DNA from: Gymnodinialimonas sp. 57CJ19
GTDB taxonomy: Bacteria > Pseudomonadota > Alphaproteobacteria > Rhodobacterales > Rhodobacteraceae
Length of the DNA stretch: 64,000 bases
Reading direction: 5' to 3'
Assembly: GCF_038396845.1 (NCBI RefSeq)
Contig: NZ_CP151587.1
Location: 372,001 to 436,000, forward strand
Positions within the stretch are counted from its first letter, which is position 1. Every line of letters begins with the position of its first letter. The notes below the pieces were generated by a model. That model worked only from the letters and a program-made list of their open reading frames with translations, did not search any database and had not been told where the DNA came from. Of the stretch, positions 7,997 through 16,026 are shown piece by piece. A program made the position numbers and the translations under genes.

Positions 7997-9163
7997 ATGC
8001 CTTTCGCCCCGAGCCACCGGGTTCTTGCCGCAACTCTTGGGACTGTCCAAATCCTCACATGGGGTAGCTCTTTCTACCTTCTGGCGATCCTTGCCCCGCC
8101 CATCATCCATGACACGGGATGGAGCGCCTATGCCGTGACCGGCGGTATCTCTCTCGCGCTTCTGGCCTCGGCCTTGGCCGCCGGACCGGCGGGCCGCGCG
8201 ATCAACCGGCACGGGGGGCGGGCCGTCATGTCCGCCGGGGTGATACTGTTGAGCATGGGGCTATTTCTGCTCGCGCTCGCCCCAAGCCTGCCCGTCTACC
8301 TTTTGGCGTGGATCGTGATCGGGGGCGCCATGGCCGCCACATTATACGAGGCCGCCTTCTCCACCCTTGCGCAGATCTTCGGCGGAGAGGCACGGCGCGC
8401 CATCACCGCGCTCACGCTTGTGGGCGGGTTCAGCGCCACAATCTGCTGGCCACTCTCTGCCCTGCTGGTCGAGACGTGGGGCTGGCGCGGCACCTGCGCC
8501 ACCTACGCCGTTTTGCACCTTCTCGTTACCCTGCCGCTCTGCCGTTTCGGGGTGCCCCGTGCCACCCTGACGCCCGAAACAGCCGAGGAAGACGCCCCGT
8601 CCGCTGCCCCGATCCCCTGGCGTGACCCGCGCCTTTGCGCCATCGCCTTGGCGGGCGTCTGCCTCGTGTTCATATTCTCCACCGTCGCCCTTCACCTGCC
8701 CCGGCTTCTGATGGCCAGCGGCTATAGCCTCACCCAAGCGGCGACTTTGGGGGCAGTCATTGGCCCCTCACAAGTGGGCGCGCGCCTGGTCGAGATGTTG
8801 GGCGGCGGGCGTCATTCGCCGCTGACAACCATGGTCGTCTCAACCTTTTGCGTGGCGGGCGGCCTTGCCATCTTGTCGCTCCACGCGCCCGCTGCCCTGT
8901 GTCTCATAATCTACGGCATGGGCTTGGGCCTCTGGACGATTGCGCGGGGCACCGTGCCCTTGGCGCTGTTCGGCCCGGCGGCCTATCCTGCCACCATGGC
9001 CCGCTTGGCCTTGCCCATCCTTAGCGTCTCGGCCCTTGCGCCGCTGGTGGGGCTTGGGATGCTGCCCGCATTCGGTCCGATCGGCACGTTGCAGGCCCTT
9101 GCTGCAATCGGCGGCCTGCCCTGCCTTCTCTCGGTTTTATTGTGGCAGCGGCGCCCCCGCTAA
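7997..9163 (+). CDS. MFS transporter
   Basis: 388 residues with about 12 hydrophobic segments and the two-bundle layout of the major facilitator superfamily. It starts with a membrane segment containing TWGSSFYLLAIL and has the loop 2-3 region RAINRHGGRAVMSAG (a variant of GRxxDRxGRR). A GAGG site precedes the ATG. Inner-membrane carrier driven by an ion gradient; substrate unknown. The stop is 48 nt before the next gene. The weak charged-loop motif and sequence suggest a drug/metabolite exporter or carboxylate carrier, but this cannot be separated here. Confidence 0.85.
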   Translation: MPFAPSHRVLAATLGTVQILTWGSSFYLLAILAPPIIHDTGWSAYAVTGGISLALLASALAAGPAGRAINRHGGRAVMSAGVILLSMGLFLLALAPSLPVYLLAWIVIGGAMAATLYEAAFSTLAQIFGGEARRAITALTLVGGFSATICWPLSALLVETWGWRGTCATYAVLHLLVTLPLCRFGVPRATLTPETAEEDAPSAAPIPWRDPRLCAIALAGVCLVFIFSTVALHLPRLLMASGYSLTQAATLGAVIGPSQVGARLVEMLGGGRHSPLTTMVVSTFCVAGGLAILSLHAPAALCLIIYGMGLGLWTIARGTVPLALFGPAAYPATMARLALPILSVSALAPLVGLGMLPAFGPIGTLQALAAIGGLPCLLSVLLWQRRPR

Positions 9164-9210
9164 CAAACCTGTGCATTGACCGGAATGCCGCTGCAAGCCA
9201 TGACGCCCCC

Positions 9211-9822
9211 ATGATCGACGCCCGCCTCTTGCCCTTGCAGCGAATGCTGATGCAGCCCCCCGCCCGGTGGCTGGTGGCCCGTGGCGTACGCGCCGATCAG
9301 ATCACGCTGATTGGATGTGGCATCGGCCTGCTGGCCGCACTTGCTGCCGCCTTCGAGATGTATTCCCTGGCCCTTCTGGGCCTCGCCCTGAACCGCCTGG
9401 CCGACGGCTTGGACGGCGCCGTTGCACGCCTGACCGCCCCCACCGATCGTGGGGCGTTTCTGGATATCGCCCTGGATTTCGTCTTCTACGCCGCCTTCCC
9501 CATCGGCTTCATCTTCGCAGACCCTGCAACCAATGGCCTTCCCGGCGCGGTCCTGATCGCCTGCTTTGTCCTGACGGGAACCTCGTTCCTTGCCTATTCG
9601 ATCATCGCAGAACGGCGCGGCCTGCAAGCAACCGACTACCCCTCCAAGGGCATCTACTACCTGGGTGGCTTGGCCGAGGGGGCAGAAACCATCGCCATCT
9701 TTGCCGCCTTCTGCCTGTTTCCCTCCGCTTTCGCCTGGATCGCTTGGGGCTTCTCTGCGGTATGTATCGTCACCGCTGCCACCCGCTACATCGCCGGCTG
9801 GCAGGCCTTCGACGCGCCCTGA
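9211..9822 (+). CDS. CDP-alcohol phosphatidyltransferase family protein
   Basis: 203 residues from the ATG at 9211 (an upstream ATG at 9142 overlaps the MFS gene). Membrane enzyme with the family signature spread over Asp65, Asp68-Gly69, Ala72-Arg73, Gly81, Asp85 and Asp89 (ADGLDGAVAR then DRGAFLDIALD). These bind CDP and two metal ions; the enzyme moves a phospho-alcohol from a CDP-linked donor. Five to six membrane segments. The true substrate (phosphatidylglycerol phosphate, phosphatidylinositol-like, choline) is uncertain; the window has a clear pgsA elsewhere, so this is a second member with another job. Confidence 0.88.
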   Translation: MIDARLLPLQRMLMQPPARWLVARGVRADQITLIGCGIGLLAALAAAFEMYSLALLGLALNRLADGLDGAVARLTAPTDRGAFLDIALDFVFYAAFPIGFIFADPATNGLPGAVLIACFVLTGTSFLAYSIIAERRGLQATDYPSKGIYYLGGLAEGAETIAIFAAFCLFPSAFAWIAWGFSAVCIVTAATRYIAGWQAFDAP

Positions 9823-9840
9823 CCGCAGGCCGCGCCGCCC

Positions 9841-9879
9841 CATTCACCTTGGCCGTACAACTCCCCCCGGAGGGAGCCC
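9841..9879. repeat. Dispersed convergent-gene repeat, subtype A
   Basis: Core CATTCACCTTGGCCGTACAA followed by CTCCCCCCGGAGGGAG. Same core as 30541-30572 (inverted) and 37495-37535. Located between the ends of the convergent phosphatidyltransferase and quinone oxidoreductase genes. Contains a small CTCCC/GGGAG hairpin; likely terminator-associated. Confidence 0.6.
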
Positions 9880-9940
9880 GCACTCTGCCAAAGCCACCTA
9901 ACTCAACCTCTGGCAGACCGCCGCCCGCCCCAAGGGCCGT

Positions 9941-10951
9941 TCAAGCAACCTTCAATACAATCTTCCCAATGTGGGCGCTGGATTCCATCCGCCTATGGGC
10001 CTCCCCCGCCTGCTCCAACGCGAAGGTCTGGTCCATCACCGGAGCGACTCTTCCGGCCGCCAACAACGGCCACACCTTGTCGCGCAACTCGGCTGCGATC
10101 TCCGCCTTCGCCCCGTCCGATTGCGGCCGCAGGGTCGAGCCCGAAATCGTCAGCCGTCGTACCATCACTTGCGCGAAATTCAGCTCCACCTTCGGCCCCT
10201 GCAAAAACGCAATCTGCTGCAAACGCCCGTCATTGGCCAAAGCCTGCACGTTGCGCGGCAGGTATTCTCCCCCCACCATATCAAGGATCACATCTGCCCC
10301 GCCCACGTCCTTCATGGCCGCCACGAAATCCGCGTCGCGATAGTTGATCGCCTGCTCCGCCCCCAAGGCCTCGCAAGCAGCGCATTTCTCGGCCGACCCC
10401 GCCGTGGTAAACACTCTCGCCCCCAAGACGCACGCCAATTGGATGGCTGTCGTACCGATCCCGCTCGAGCCGCCATGGACAAGAAACCTCTGCCCGGCCC
10501 TTAGTCCCGCGCGCATGAAAACATTGCTCCAAACCGTGAAATACGTCTCTGGCAAAGCCGCGGCTTGGGCCATCGACAGGCCCTCGGGCACCGGCAGCGC
10601 ATGGTCTTGGTGTGTCACGACCTGCTCGGCATAGCCGCCGCCCGGCAACAACGCACAGACCGCATCGCCCACGGCCCACCGCGTCACGCCCGGACCGACG
10701 GCGGCCACCCGGCCTGAGCATTCCAACCCGGGCAAATCAGACGCCCCCGGCGGCGGTGCATAGCTGCCCGCCCGTTGCAGCGCATCGGGGCGGTTCACCC
10801 CCGCATGGTCCACCGCAATCAAGATCTGTTCCGCCCCCGGCGACGGGACCGGGCGCTCACACAGCCGCAGCACCTCTGGCCCGCCGGGTTCCGCGATCTC
10901 GACTGCCCGCATCATATCCGCCATTTCCATCCCTCGTTTTGCATCGTTCAT
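9941..10951 (-). CDS. NAD(P)H quinone oxidoreductase, zinc-independent MDR family
   Basis: 336 residues of the medium-chain dehydrogenase/reductase superfamily, PIG3/zeta-crystallin branch. N-terminal GroES-like domain (GVNRPDALQRAGSY), then the Rossmann domain with HGGSSGIGTTAIQLA as NADPH-binding loop and a C-terminal FALEQAGEAHRRMESSAHIGKIVL. No zinc-binding Cys/His set is visible. Likely reduces quinones or other unsaturated carbonyls. There are several Met choices within the first 14 residues (MNDAKRGMEMADMM); the true start may be at the later ones. Possibly cotranscribed with COQ9 upstream. Confidence 0.9.
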   Translation of the reverse strand: MNDAKRGMEMADMMRAVEIAEPGGPEVLRLCERPVPSPGAEQILIAVDHAGVNRPDALQRAGSYAPPPGASDLPGLECSGRVAAVGPGVTRWAVGDAVCALLPGGGYAEQVVTHQDHALPVPEGLSMAQAAALPETYFTVWSNVFMRAGLRAGQRFLVHGGSSGIGTTAIQLACVLGARVFTTAGSAEKCAACEALGAEQAINYRDADFVAAMKDVGGADVILDMVGGEYLPRNVQALANDGRLQQIAFLQGPKVELNFAQVMVRRLTISGSTLRPQSDGAKAEIAAELRDKVWPLLAAGRVAPVMDQTFALEQAGEAHRRMESSAHIGKIVLKVA

Positions 10952-10989
10952 ATTGCGTCGAAGGCGCCCCCACCGCCCGAAGGGCGGGT

Positions 10990-11676
10990 TTACGCCGGAG
11001 GCGTCCAGCGGCCCGGCAAATCATCTTGCTCCGCCCCGCGCGGCGCGCGCACGGAGGCCGCGAAGCGGTCGAGCCCGGCGGCAAACGGCTTCATCAGGGC
11101 CGATCCGCGCACCTTCGCTTTGATCTCTTCAATCTTCATCACATCGCCAATGCGTCGATCCAGTAATTCCCAACTGGCCCCATGGCCCTCGGATTGATCT
11201 CCCAGCCAAAACAGGACCGTCGCCGAATACACTCCGGCCAGCGTTGCGCGTTTAGTGTACCAGTTCAAATCCCGGCTGCTGTCCCCCAGACCGGTCCAGA
11301 TGACATCTGCGGTTTCCCACATCAGCTTGGCCCCGTCGGCGGCATGGATCGGCAAGGCAAACAACGTCGCCCCCCGGCGTACGGCCTCTTTATCTGCTGC
11401 GACCAGCTCCAAGCGCCGCTTTACGGCAAAGGTGATCCTGTCGCGAAACCGCATTGCGGCCAGATCGGCACCCGCCAAGGTCTCGGCCAAGGCCCGATCC
11501 GCACGGCGGTGGAACGCCATCGCCAGATCAACGGCCCCCCGCGGGAAAAGCGCCCGCGCATCGGCAATCGACACCCCCGCATCATGGGCAGAGGCCTCAA
11601 AAGTCGCCTCCGACCAGCCGTCGAAAGGTACATGCAGGCGCGCGGCATCTAGGATGGCATCACTCGTATCAGTCAT
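10990..11676 (-). CDS. COQ9 family protein (ubiquinone biosynthesis accessory)
   Basis: 228 residues from the ATG at 11676, chosen because AAGGAG stands 8 nt before it. COQ9 proteins have a TetR-like all-helical fold that binds lipids and supports the Coq7 hydroxylase step. Seen: N-terminal helix-turn-helix-like region (WSEATFEASAHDAGVSIADARALFP), then the conserved core VIWTGLGDSSRDLNWYTKRATLAGVYSATVLFWLGD, which is the hallmark of the family. The next gene on this strand is a quinone oxidoreductase, consistent with quinone metabolism. Divergent from rpsU. Confidence 0.93.
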   Translation of the reverse strand: MTDTSDAILDAARLHVPFDGWSEATFEASAHDAGVSIADARALFPRGAVDLAMAFHRRADRALAETLAGADLAAMRFRDRITFAVKRRLELVAADKEAVRRGATLFALPIHAADGAKLMWETADVIWTGLGDSSRDLNWYTKRATLAGVYSATVLFWLGDQSEGHGASWELLDRRIGDVMKIEEIKAKVRGSALMKPFAAGLDRFAASVRAPRGAEQDDLPGRWTPPA

Positions 11677-11762
11677 TCGCAGTCTCCTTATCCCTTGGCT
11701 AGACAAGATAGAGGGCAATTGCTATAGCGCCACTTCCTGCAGATCCTTGCAATTCTAACCTA

Positions 11763-11780
11763 GAAAGGTGGTGACACCAC
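11763..11780 (+). promoter_or_regulatory. rpsU leader hairpin covering the ribosome binding site
   Basis: GTGGT (11768-11772), loop GAC, ACCAC (11776-11780) form a 5-bp stem that ends directly at the ATG (11781). The Shine-Dalgarno bases AAAGGTGG lie partly inside the stem, so ribosome access may be gated. Confidence 0.5.
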
Positions 11781-11987
11781 ATGCAGGTCAGTGTTCGCGA
11801 CAACAATGTCGATCAAGCGCTCCGTGCTCTGAAGAAAAAACTTCAGCGCGAAGGCGTCTTTCGTGAAATGAAGCTCAAGCAGCATTACGAAAAACCCTCG
11901 GAGAAACGCGCACGCGAGAAGGCGGAAGCAATCCGTCGTGCCCGCAAACTGGCGCGCAAAAAGCTCCAGCGCGAAGGGATGCTCTAA
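11781..11987 (+). CDS. rpsU: 30S ribosomal protein bS21
   Basis: 68 residues, basic. Typical bS21 start [31 protein letters not shown], followed by the Lys/Arg-rich helix [19 protein letters not shown]. Component of the 30S platform next to the anti-Shine-Dalgarno end of 16S rRNA. Single-gene unit with a strong intrinsic terminator about 40 nt downstream. Two adjacent elements, a ribosome-site hairpin and a terminator, frame it. Confidence 0.97.
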   Translation: MQVSVRDNNVDQALRALKKKLQREGVFREMKLKQHYEKPSEKRAREKAEAIRRARKLARKKLQREGML

Positions 11988-12028
11988 GTAGCCCCGCGTC
12001 GGTCGCACATGCGAATCATCAAGAATTG

Positions 12029-12064
12029 AAAAACCCCCGCAGGCCACGCCTGACGGGGGTTTTT
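12029..12064 (+). terminator. Intrinsic terminator of rpsU
   Basis: AAAAACCCCCG (12029-12039) pairs perfectly with CGGGGGTTTTT (12054-12064); the loop itself holds CAGGC-CAC-GCCTG, so a long two-part hairpin ends in a U tract. The A-rich 5' arm makes it usable from both sides, which fits the convergent lipoprotein gene. Confidence 0.93.
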
Positions 12065-12095
12065 CTTTGTGCGCCCTACGAAAAGACGCAAAAGG

Positions 12096-12713
12096 CTAGT
12101 TCGCCAGTTGCGCCGCCAGAACCGCATCGCTGGCGTCATCCTCATCGCCGGTGGTGCCGACGATCGTTGCTTCTTGCACACCGGGAATCTGCGCGAATTG
12201 TTCCATCGTGTTCAGCGGGAAGAACGTCTGCCGGATCGAGGTGAACCCCGGCGTATTCCCCAAAATCTCTGAGATGGAGCGAGAGCAATAGGCCGGCGCC
12301 ACAGCGCCATAGCTTTGCACGGCGTGGCTCAATTGCTGCGCCACCTCGGCGGAGACCTCAACGGTCTGTGTCCGCACTTCGAACACGCCATTGGACTGAA
12401 ACGCCATGTACATATCCATATAGGCGGGCGACATGCCAAACAGCACGTCGTTACGCTCTGGCACGCCGGGGTTGTGCCAACTTCCGGCAGGATCGAACAA
12501 CAAGCGTTGGGCGCCATCAATCAGCAACCCGGAATGAGCACCGGAATTGCTTTGCGTATTGATCGAGGTGATCAACGTGACCGTCGCAGGGCCCGGCGCC
12601 ACATAGGTTGCGCGGGCAACCTCTTCGTCCGGAGCCCAAACGGATTCCCCGACACAGCCCCCCAGCGTCAGCGCCAGAAGGCCCGCAAAGGCAATCCGCA
12701 GCGCCCCGATCAT
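12096..12713 (-). CDS. Putative lipoprotein, possible papain-like fold
   Basis: 205 residues with a lipobox (ALTLGGC, Cys20), so an envelope lipoprotein. No family is certain. An HSGLLI motif (His60), DPAGSW and YCSRSISEIL (Cys143) are arranged as in circularly permuted NlpC/P60 or LRAT-like hydrolases (YiiX/YaeF type), in which the catalytic His comes before the Cys; this is an inference from motif order only. Its ATG overlaps the stop of the upstream oxidase subunit IV gene (ATGA), so the two are translationally coupled. Transcribed towards rpsU and sharing its bidirectional terminator. Confidence 0.7.
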   Translation of the reverse strand: MIGALRIAFAGLLALTLGGCVGESVWAPDEEVARATYVAPGPATVTLITSINTQSNSGAHSGLLIDGAQRLLFDPAGSWHNPGVPERNDVLFGMSPAYMDMYMAFQSNGVFEVRTQTVEVSAEVAQQLSHAVQSYGAVAPAYCSRSISEILGNTPGFTSIRQTFFPLNTMEQFAQIPGVQEATIVGTTGDEDDASDAVLAAQLAN

Positions 12714-12853
12714 GTTGCGAAGATCGCCAGGAAAATCACCACGACGATGCAGAAAATCGCTACGTTTGTGGACGCTTTCATAAAGCCATCAAACGCTCTT
12801 TCCTGTTCGCTGATGTCCATTTCGCCGTGCTTGTAGTCGTCTTGATCGGCCAT
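12710..12853 (-). CDS. aa3-type cytochrome c oxidase subunit IV, 47 residues
   Basis: Short gene reading MADQDDYKHGEMDISEQERAF and then a single membrane helix (about residues 30-46, VAIFCIVVVIFLAIF). The pattern HGxMDIxxQExxFxGFMK is the hallmark of the bacterial aa3 oxidase subunit IV, a one-helix subunit that packs against subunits I and III. The stop TGA overlaps the ATG of the following lipoprotein gene. The other oxidase genes are not in the window. Size and motif agree fully with the family. Confidence 0.92.
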   Translation of the reverse strand: MADQDDYKHGEMDISEQERAFDGFMKASTNVAIFCIVVVIFLAIFAT

Positions 12854-12961
12854 GTTGGGTTCCTTGGGTCGGAGATTTCAAAATTCTGTTGCGCCCGAAA
12901 TACCGCAGAACGCGCAGCATGTCAGCCCCGGTCAAGCGTGTCTCAATGCCGCGATGCGCCA

Positions 12962-14005
12962 CTATGCCAGCGTGTAGGCCCATGCCCCGTCATCACGCCG
13001 CGCCCGGGTGACCTGCCCCAGCTGGTGCAGGTGGTTCAGATGCGCCACCGCCTCGACCAGCGCCAACCCATAGGTGCCGCCGTCTATCCTGCGTTTGAAC
13101 AGCGCCGGAAAGCACTCTGCCGCGCTACAGGGGCCTTTTGCGATGTGATCGCGCAGGCGCACCAGCGCCCTGTGGTGGTTGTCGATCAATTGCCGCATCC
13201 GTGCGGGCAAGCCGGTGAAGGGCAATTTGTGGCCCGGCAGCACCAATTGGCTTTCACGGGCGTGGGCTTGCAACGCCTCGCAAGCTGCCATCCAGTCGCC
13301 CAACGGATCGGCCTCGGGCTCGGTCGCGTAGACACCGATGTTGGGAGAGATCGTAGCCAGCAATTGGTCGCCCCCGATGACGATATCGCCGTCGCGGCTC
13401 CAGAATGTCGCGTGATCGGGCGCGTGACCGTGGCCAAAGCGGATGTCCCACGTGCGCCCGCCCATGTCGATTGTGCCCCCCTCGTGCAGGCGCTCGAACC
13501 CCAAGGGCATGGGGTGGACAATGTCGGCAAAGTTGAACGGCCGCTCCGCGCGACGCTCTGCCAACACTTCGGCGGACATGCCCGCGTTGATCCAGAATTG
13601 CACCTGCTCGTCTGTGGCTTCGGTCTGTTCATCCAGCGTCAACATGCGCGAGAACAACCACGCGGTGCGCGTCATATGCAGCTCCGCGCCGCGGTTCTGG
13701 AACCACCCTGCAAGGCCTACGTGGTCGGGGTGGTGGTGCGTCACGACCAGGCGGGTCACGGGGATACCGCCCAAGGGGCCCGCGAAAATCGTTTCCCACA
13801 GCGCCTTGGTGCGCTTGGAGTTCACGCCTGTATCAATAATCGTCCAGCCATCGGCATCGCGCAGGGCGTAGACATTCACATGGTCCAGAACCATCGGCAG
13901 GGGAATGCGCAGCCAAAGGATGCCTTCGGCCACCTCAACAGCCTCGCCCTCGGATGGGGCGTCGGGGAAAGGGGTGCGAATTGGGTTCAAACTACCATCA
14001 GGCAT
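12962..14005 (-). CDS. MBL-fold metallo-hydrolase
   Basis: 347 residues from ATG 14005, which overlaps the end of the previous small gene by 8 nt. Metal site: THHHPDH (HxHxDH), then HGHAPDH, then the bridging Asp in GGDQLL and a last His in LPGHKLPF, so two metal ions should be bound. The C-terminal winged-helix-like region (GTYGLALVEAVAHLNHLHQLGQV) is like that of the glyoxalase II/LACTB2-related group. Third gene after the acyl-CoA dehydrogenase, so a role in thioester or related ester hydrolysis linked to fatty acid degradation is plausible. Confidence 0.9.
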   Translation of the reverse strand: MPDGSLNPIRTPFPDAPSEGEAVEVAEGILWLRIPLPMVLDHVNVYALRDADGWTIIDTGVNSKRTKALWETIFAGPLGGIPVTRLVVTHHHPDHVGLAGWFQNRGAELHMTRTAWLFSRMLTLDEQTEATDEQVQFWINAGMSAEVLAERRAERPFNFADIVHPMPLGFERLHEGGTIDMGGRTWDIRFGHGHAPDHATFWSRDGDIVIGGDQLLATISPNIGVYATEPEADPLGDWMAACEALQAHARESQLVLPGHKLPFTGLPARMRQLIDNHHRALVRLRDHIAKGPCSAAECFPALFKRRIDGGTYGLALVEAVAHLNHLHQLGQVTRARRDDGAWAYTLA

Positions 14006-14222
14006 TGCGTGCGTGTCCTTTGGAAATCCGTTCGTTGCCGCGCTTGTAGTTACCCGTAAGTCGCGCCGCTTCGAGTTGTGCCGCACCCTCGTCGCCAGCG
14101 GCGGTAAGGTCAAGGAAGGCCTGCGCTTTTCGCCCCCGCAAGGTGGTCGCCAATTTGCCGTGATGGAAGAGCTTCGCGTCGCCAGCTTTGCCCGCCAACC
14201 ACGTGAAGCCCTGTGCGGCCAT
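13998..14222 (-). CDS. Small basic hypothetical protein, 74 residues
   Basis: Located between the acyl-CoA dehydrogenase gene (stop 2 nt upstream) and the MBL gene (8-nt overlap), so the coding call rests on the tight packing. Sequence is rich in Ala, Gly, Lys and Arg (AKLFHHGKLATTLRGRKAQAFLDL ... RGNERISKGHARNA) with no membrane segment or known motif. The HGKLATTLRGRKAQAFL part suggests a compact alpha/beta domain; function not recognised. Confidence 0.65.
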   Translation of the reverse strand: MAAQGFTWLAGKAGDAKLFHHGKLATTLRGRKAQAFLDLTAAGDEGAAQLEAARLTGNYKRGNERISKGHARNA

Positions 14223-14224
14223 GA

Positions 14225-15901
14225 TTACGCCGCCAACTCATCAGCGCTCAGATCATAGAGCCCGTCGGCCCCACATTGCGCCTGCGCCAGCAGGCCGTGC
14301 GCTTCGGGCAGAAGGCGCGACAAGTAGAACTTGGCGAGGCTTTGGCGGGTCTTGTCACCTGTCGCGGCTGCCTTGGCGTGGTAATGCGCCCCCAACACAC
14401 GGGCAAATGCCATCAAGTAAGGCACAGCGCCTCCGAATCGGTCGTTCATATCGAGGCCCAGAAGATGCGTCGTCGTCTTGCGAAGCTCTTGCGCCACGGC
14501 GTTGACAGCGGGATCGCCTGCGGCTTCGATCTCGTCGAGCAAGGCAAAGGCCGCCGCGCCGCCATCCATCAGCTTGCGGCCCACAAGGTCCATGGCCTGA
14601 ATGCCGTTGGTGCCTTCGTAAATCGCGGTGACACGCACGTCGCGGGCGAATTGGGCGGCCCCGGTTTCCTCGATCACGCCCATGCCGCCGTGAACCTGAA
14701 TACCGATGTTAGCCAGCTTGATCCCCATCTCGGTGCCGTAGGTCTTGGTGATCGGGGTCAGGAACGCTGCGCGGGCAGCGGCGTCGGTGTCGCCGGTTCT
14801 GGCAAGGTCCAACGCCACCGCCAGATCCAGCGCCATGGCCCGGGCGGCAAAGACCTCGGCTTTCATCTCGATCAGCATGCGACGCACGTCAGCGTGGTCA
14901 AGGATCGTGCCGGTGCCGTCCTCTACCGGGCTGCGGCCCTGCTTGCGCTCCTGCGCGAAGGCCAGCGCATGCTGATAGGCGGCCTCGGCAATCGACAGGC
15001 CCTGCACGCCGACGCCAAGGCGGGCGTTGTTCATCATCGTGAACATGGCGGCCATGCCTTTGTTTTCCTCGCCGATCAGCCAGCCCTGCGCGCCGTCGTA
15101 CTGCATCACGCAGGTGGGGGAGCCGTGAAGGCCCAACTTATGTTCCAGGCTCACCACGCTCAGGGTGTTGGCGACACCGGGGTTGCCGTTTTCGTCGGGG
15201 ATTTTCTTCGGCACCAGGAACAGGCTGATGCCCTTGGTGCCTTTGGGCGCGCCGGGAAGGCGAGCAAGGACCAGATGGACGATGTTTTCGGCCATATCGT
15301 GGTCACCCCAGGAAATGTAGATTTTCTGGCCCGACACCGCATAGGTGCCGTCGCCATTGGGTTCCGCCTTGGAAGACAAGGCGCCCACGTCCGATCCGGC
15401 CTGCGGCTCGGTCAGGTTCATCGTGCCGCACCATTCGCCGGTCGTCAGCTTGGGCAGGTAGAGGTCCTTGATCTCGTCCGAGGCATGATGCTCCAACGCC
15501 TCGATCTGGCCTTGGGTCATCAGGGGGTTCAACTCGAGCGACAGGCAAGCACTACCGATCATCTCATTCACGGCGGTGGTCACGGTCAGGGGCAGGCCCA
15601 TGCCGCCATGATCCTGTCCGGCGGATATCGCCAGAAAGCCTGCGTCAGCAATCGCCTTGTAGCCGTCTGCGAAACCGGGAGAGGTGCGCACGACGCCGTT
15701 CTCCAACCGCGCGGGCGTCAGATCGCCACCGCGATTGAGAGGCGCGATGACCTCTTCGCAGATGCGGCCAGCTTCAGTCAGAATCGCCTGAACCACGTCG
15801 CTCGTAGCGTCTTCAAACGTGGGGGCAGCTTGCAAGCGGTCAAACCCGACGATGTGATCGAGGCAAAAGCTTATGTCGGAAACGGGGGCGCGATAGGTCA
15901 T
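14225..15901 (-). CDS. Acyl-CoA dehydrogenase with extra C-terminal domain
   Basis: 558 residues from the ATG at 15901 (MTYRAPVSDISF); an upstream ATG at 16012 adds a doubtful 37-residue tail. FAD enzyme starting beta-oxidation. Seen: GTMNLTEPQAGSDVGAL for FAD/substrate binding, YISWGDHDMAENIVHL, then KLGLHGSPTCVMQYD, the helical domain (NARLGVGVQGLSIAEAAYQHAL) and IYEGTNGIQAMDLVGRKL, followed by the ACAD C-terminal extension. This long form often handles aromatic or long branched acyl groups; the real substrate is unknown. First gene of a three-gene operon. Confidence 0.93.
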   Translation of the reverse strand: MTYRAPVSDISFCLDHIVGFDRLQAAPTFEDATSDVVQAILTEAGRICEEVIAPLNRGGDLTPARLENGVVRTSPGFADGYKAIADAGFLAISAGQDHGGMGLPLTVTTAVNEMIGSACLSLELNPLMTQGQIEALEHHASDEIKDLYLPKLTTGEWCGTMNLTEPQAGSDVGALSSKAEPNGDGTYAVSGQKIYISWGDHDMAENIVHLVLARLPGAPKGTKGISLFLVPKKIPDENGNPGVANTLSVVSLEHKLGLHGSPTCVMQYDGAQGWLIGEENKGMAAMFTMMNNARLGVGVQGLSIAEAAYQHALAFAQERKQGRSPVEDGTGTILDHADVRRMLIEMKAEVFAARAMALDLAVALDLARTGDTDAAARAAFLTPITKTYGTEMGIKLANIGIQVHGGMGVIEETGAAQFARDVRVTAIYEGTNGIQAMDLVGRKLMDGGAAAFALLDEIEAAGDPAVNAVAQELRKTTTHLLGLDMNDRFGGAVPYLMAFARVLGAHYHAKAAATGDKTRQSLAKFYLSRLLPEAHGLLAQAQCGADGLYDLSADELAA

Positions 15902-16026
15902 TTCAGGGGTCTCCCGGAGCGGGGCCATTTGCGCGCGGATACGTTTCGCGCTAGGGCCGTTATCGTGTTGAGGCAAACAATGGAGCCTCGGCAATTGGTT
16001 CAGCAACTTCAACGTTACGTCACGAG

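Noticed and set aside
11255..11290. TTCAAATCC-like sequence as a tRNA T-arm
   Set aside because: It is inside the COQ9 coding region and lacks the rest of a tRNA cloverleaf. No tRNA was found in the window.
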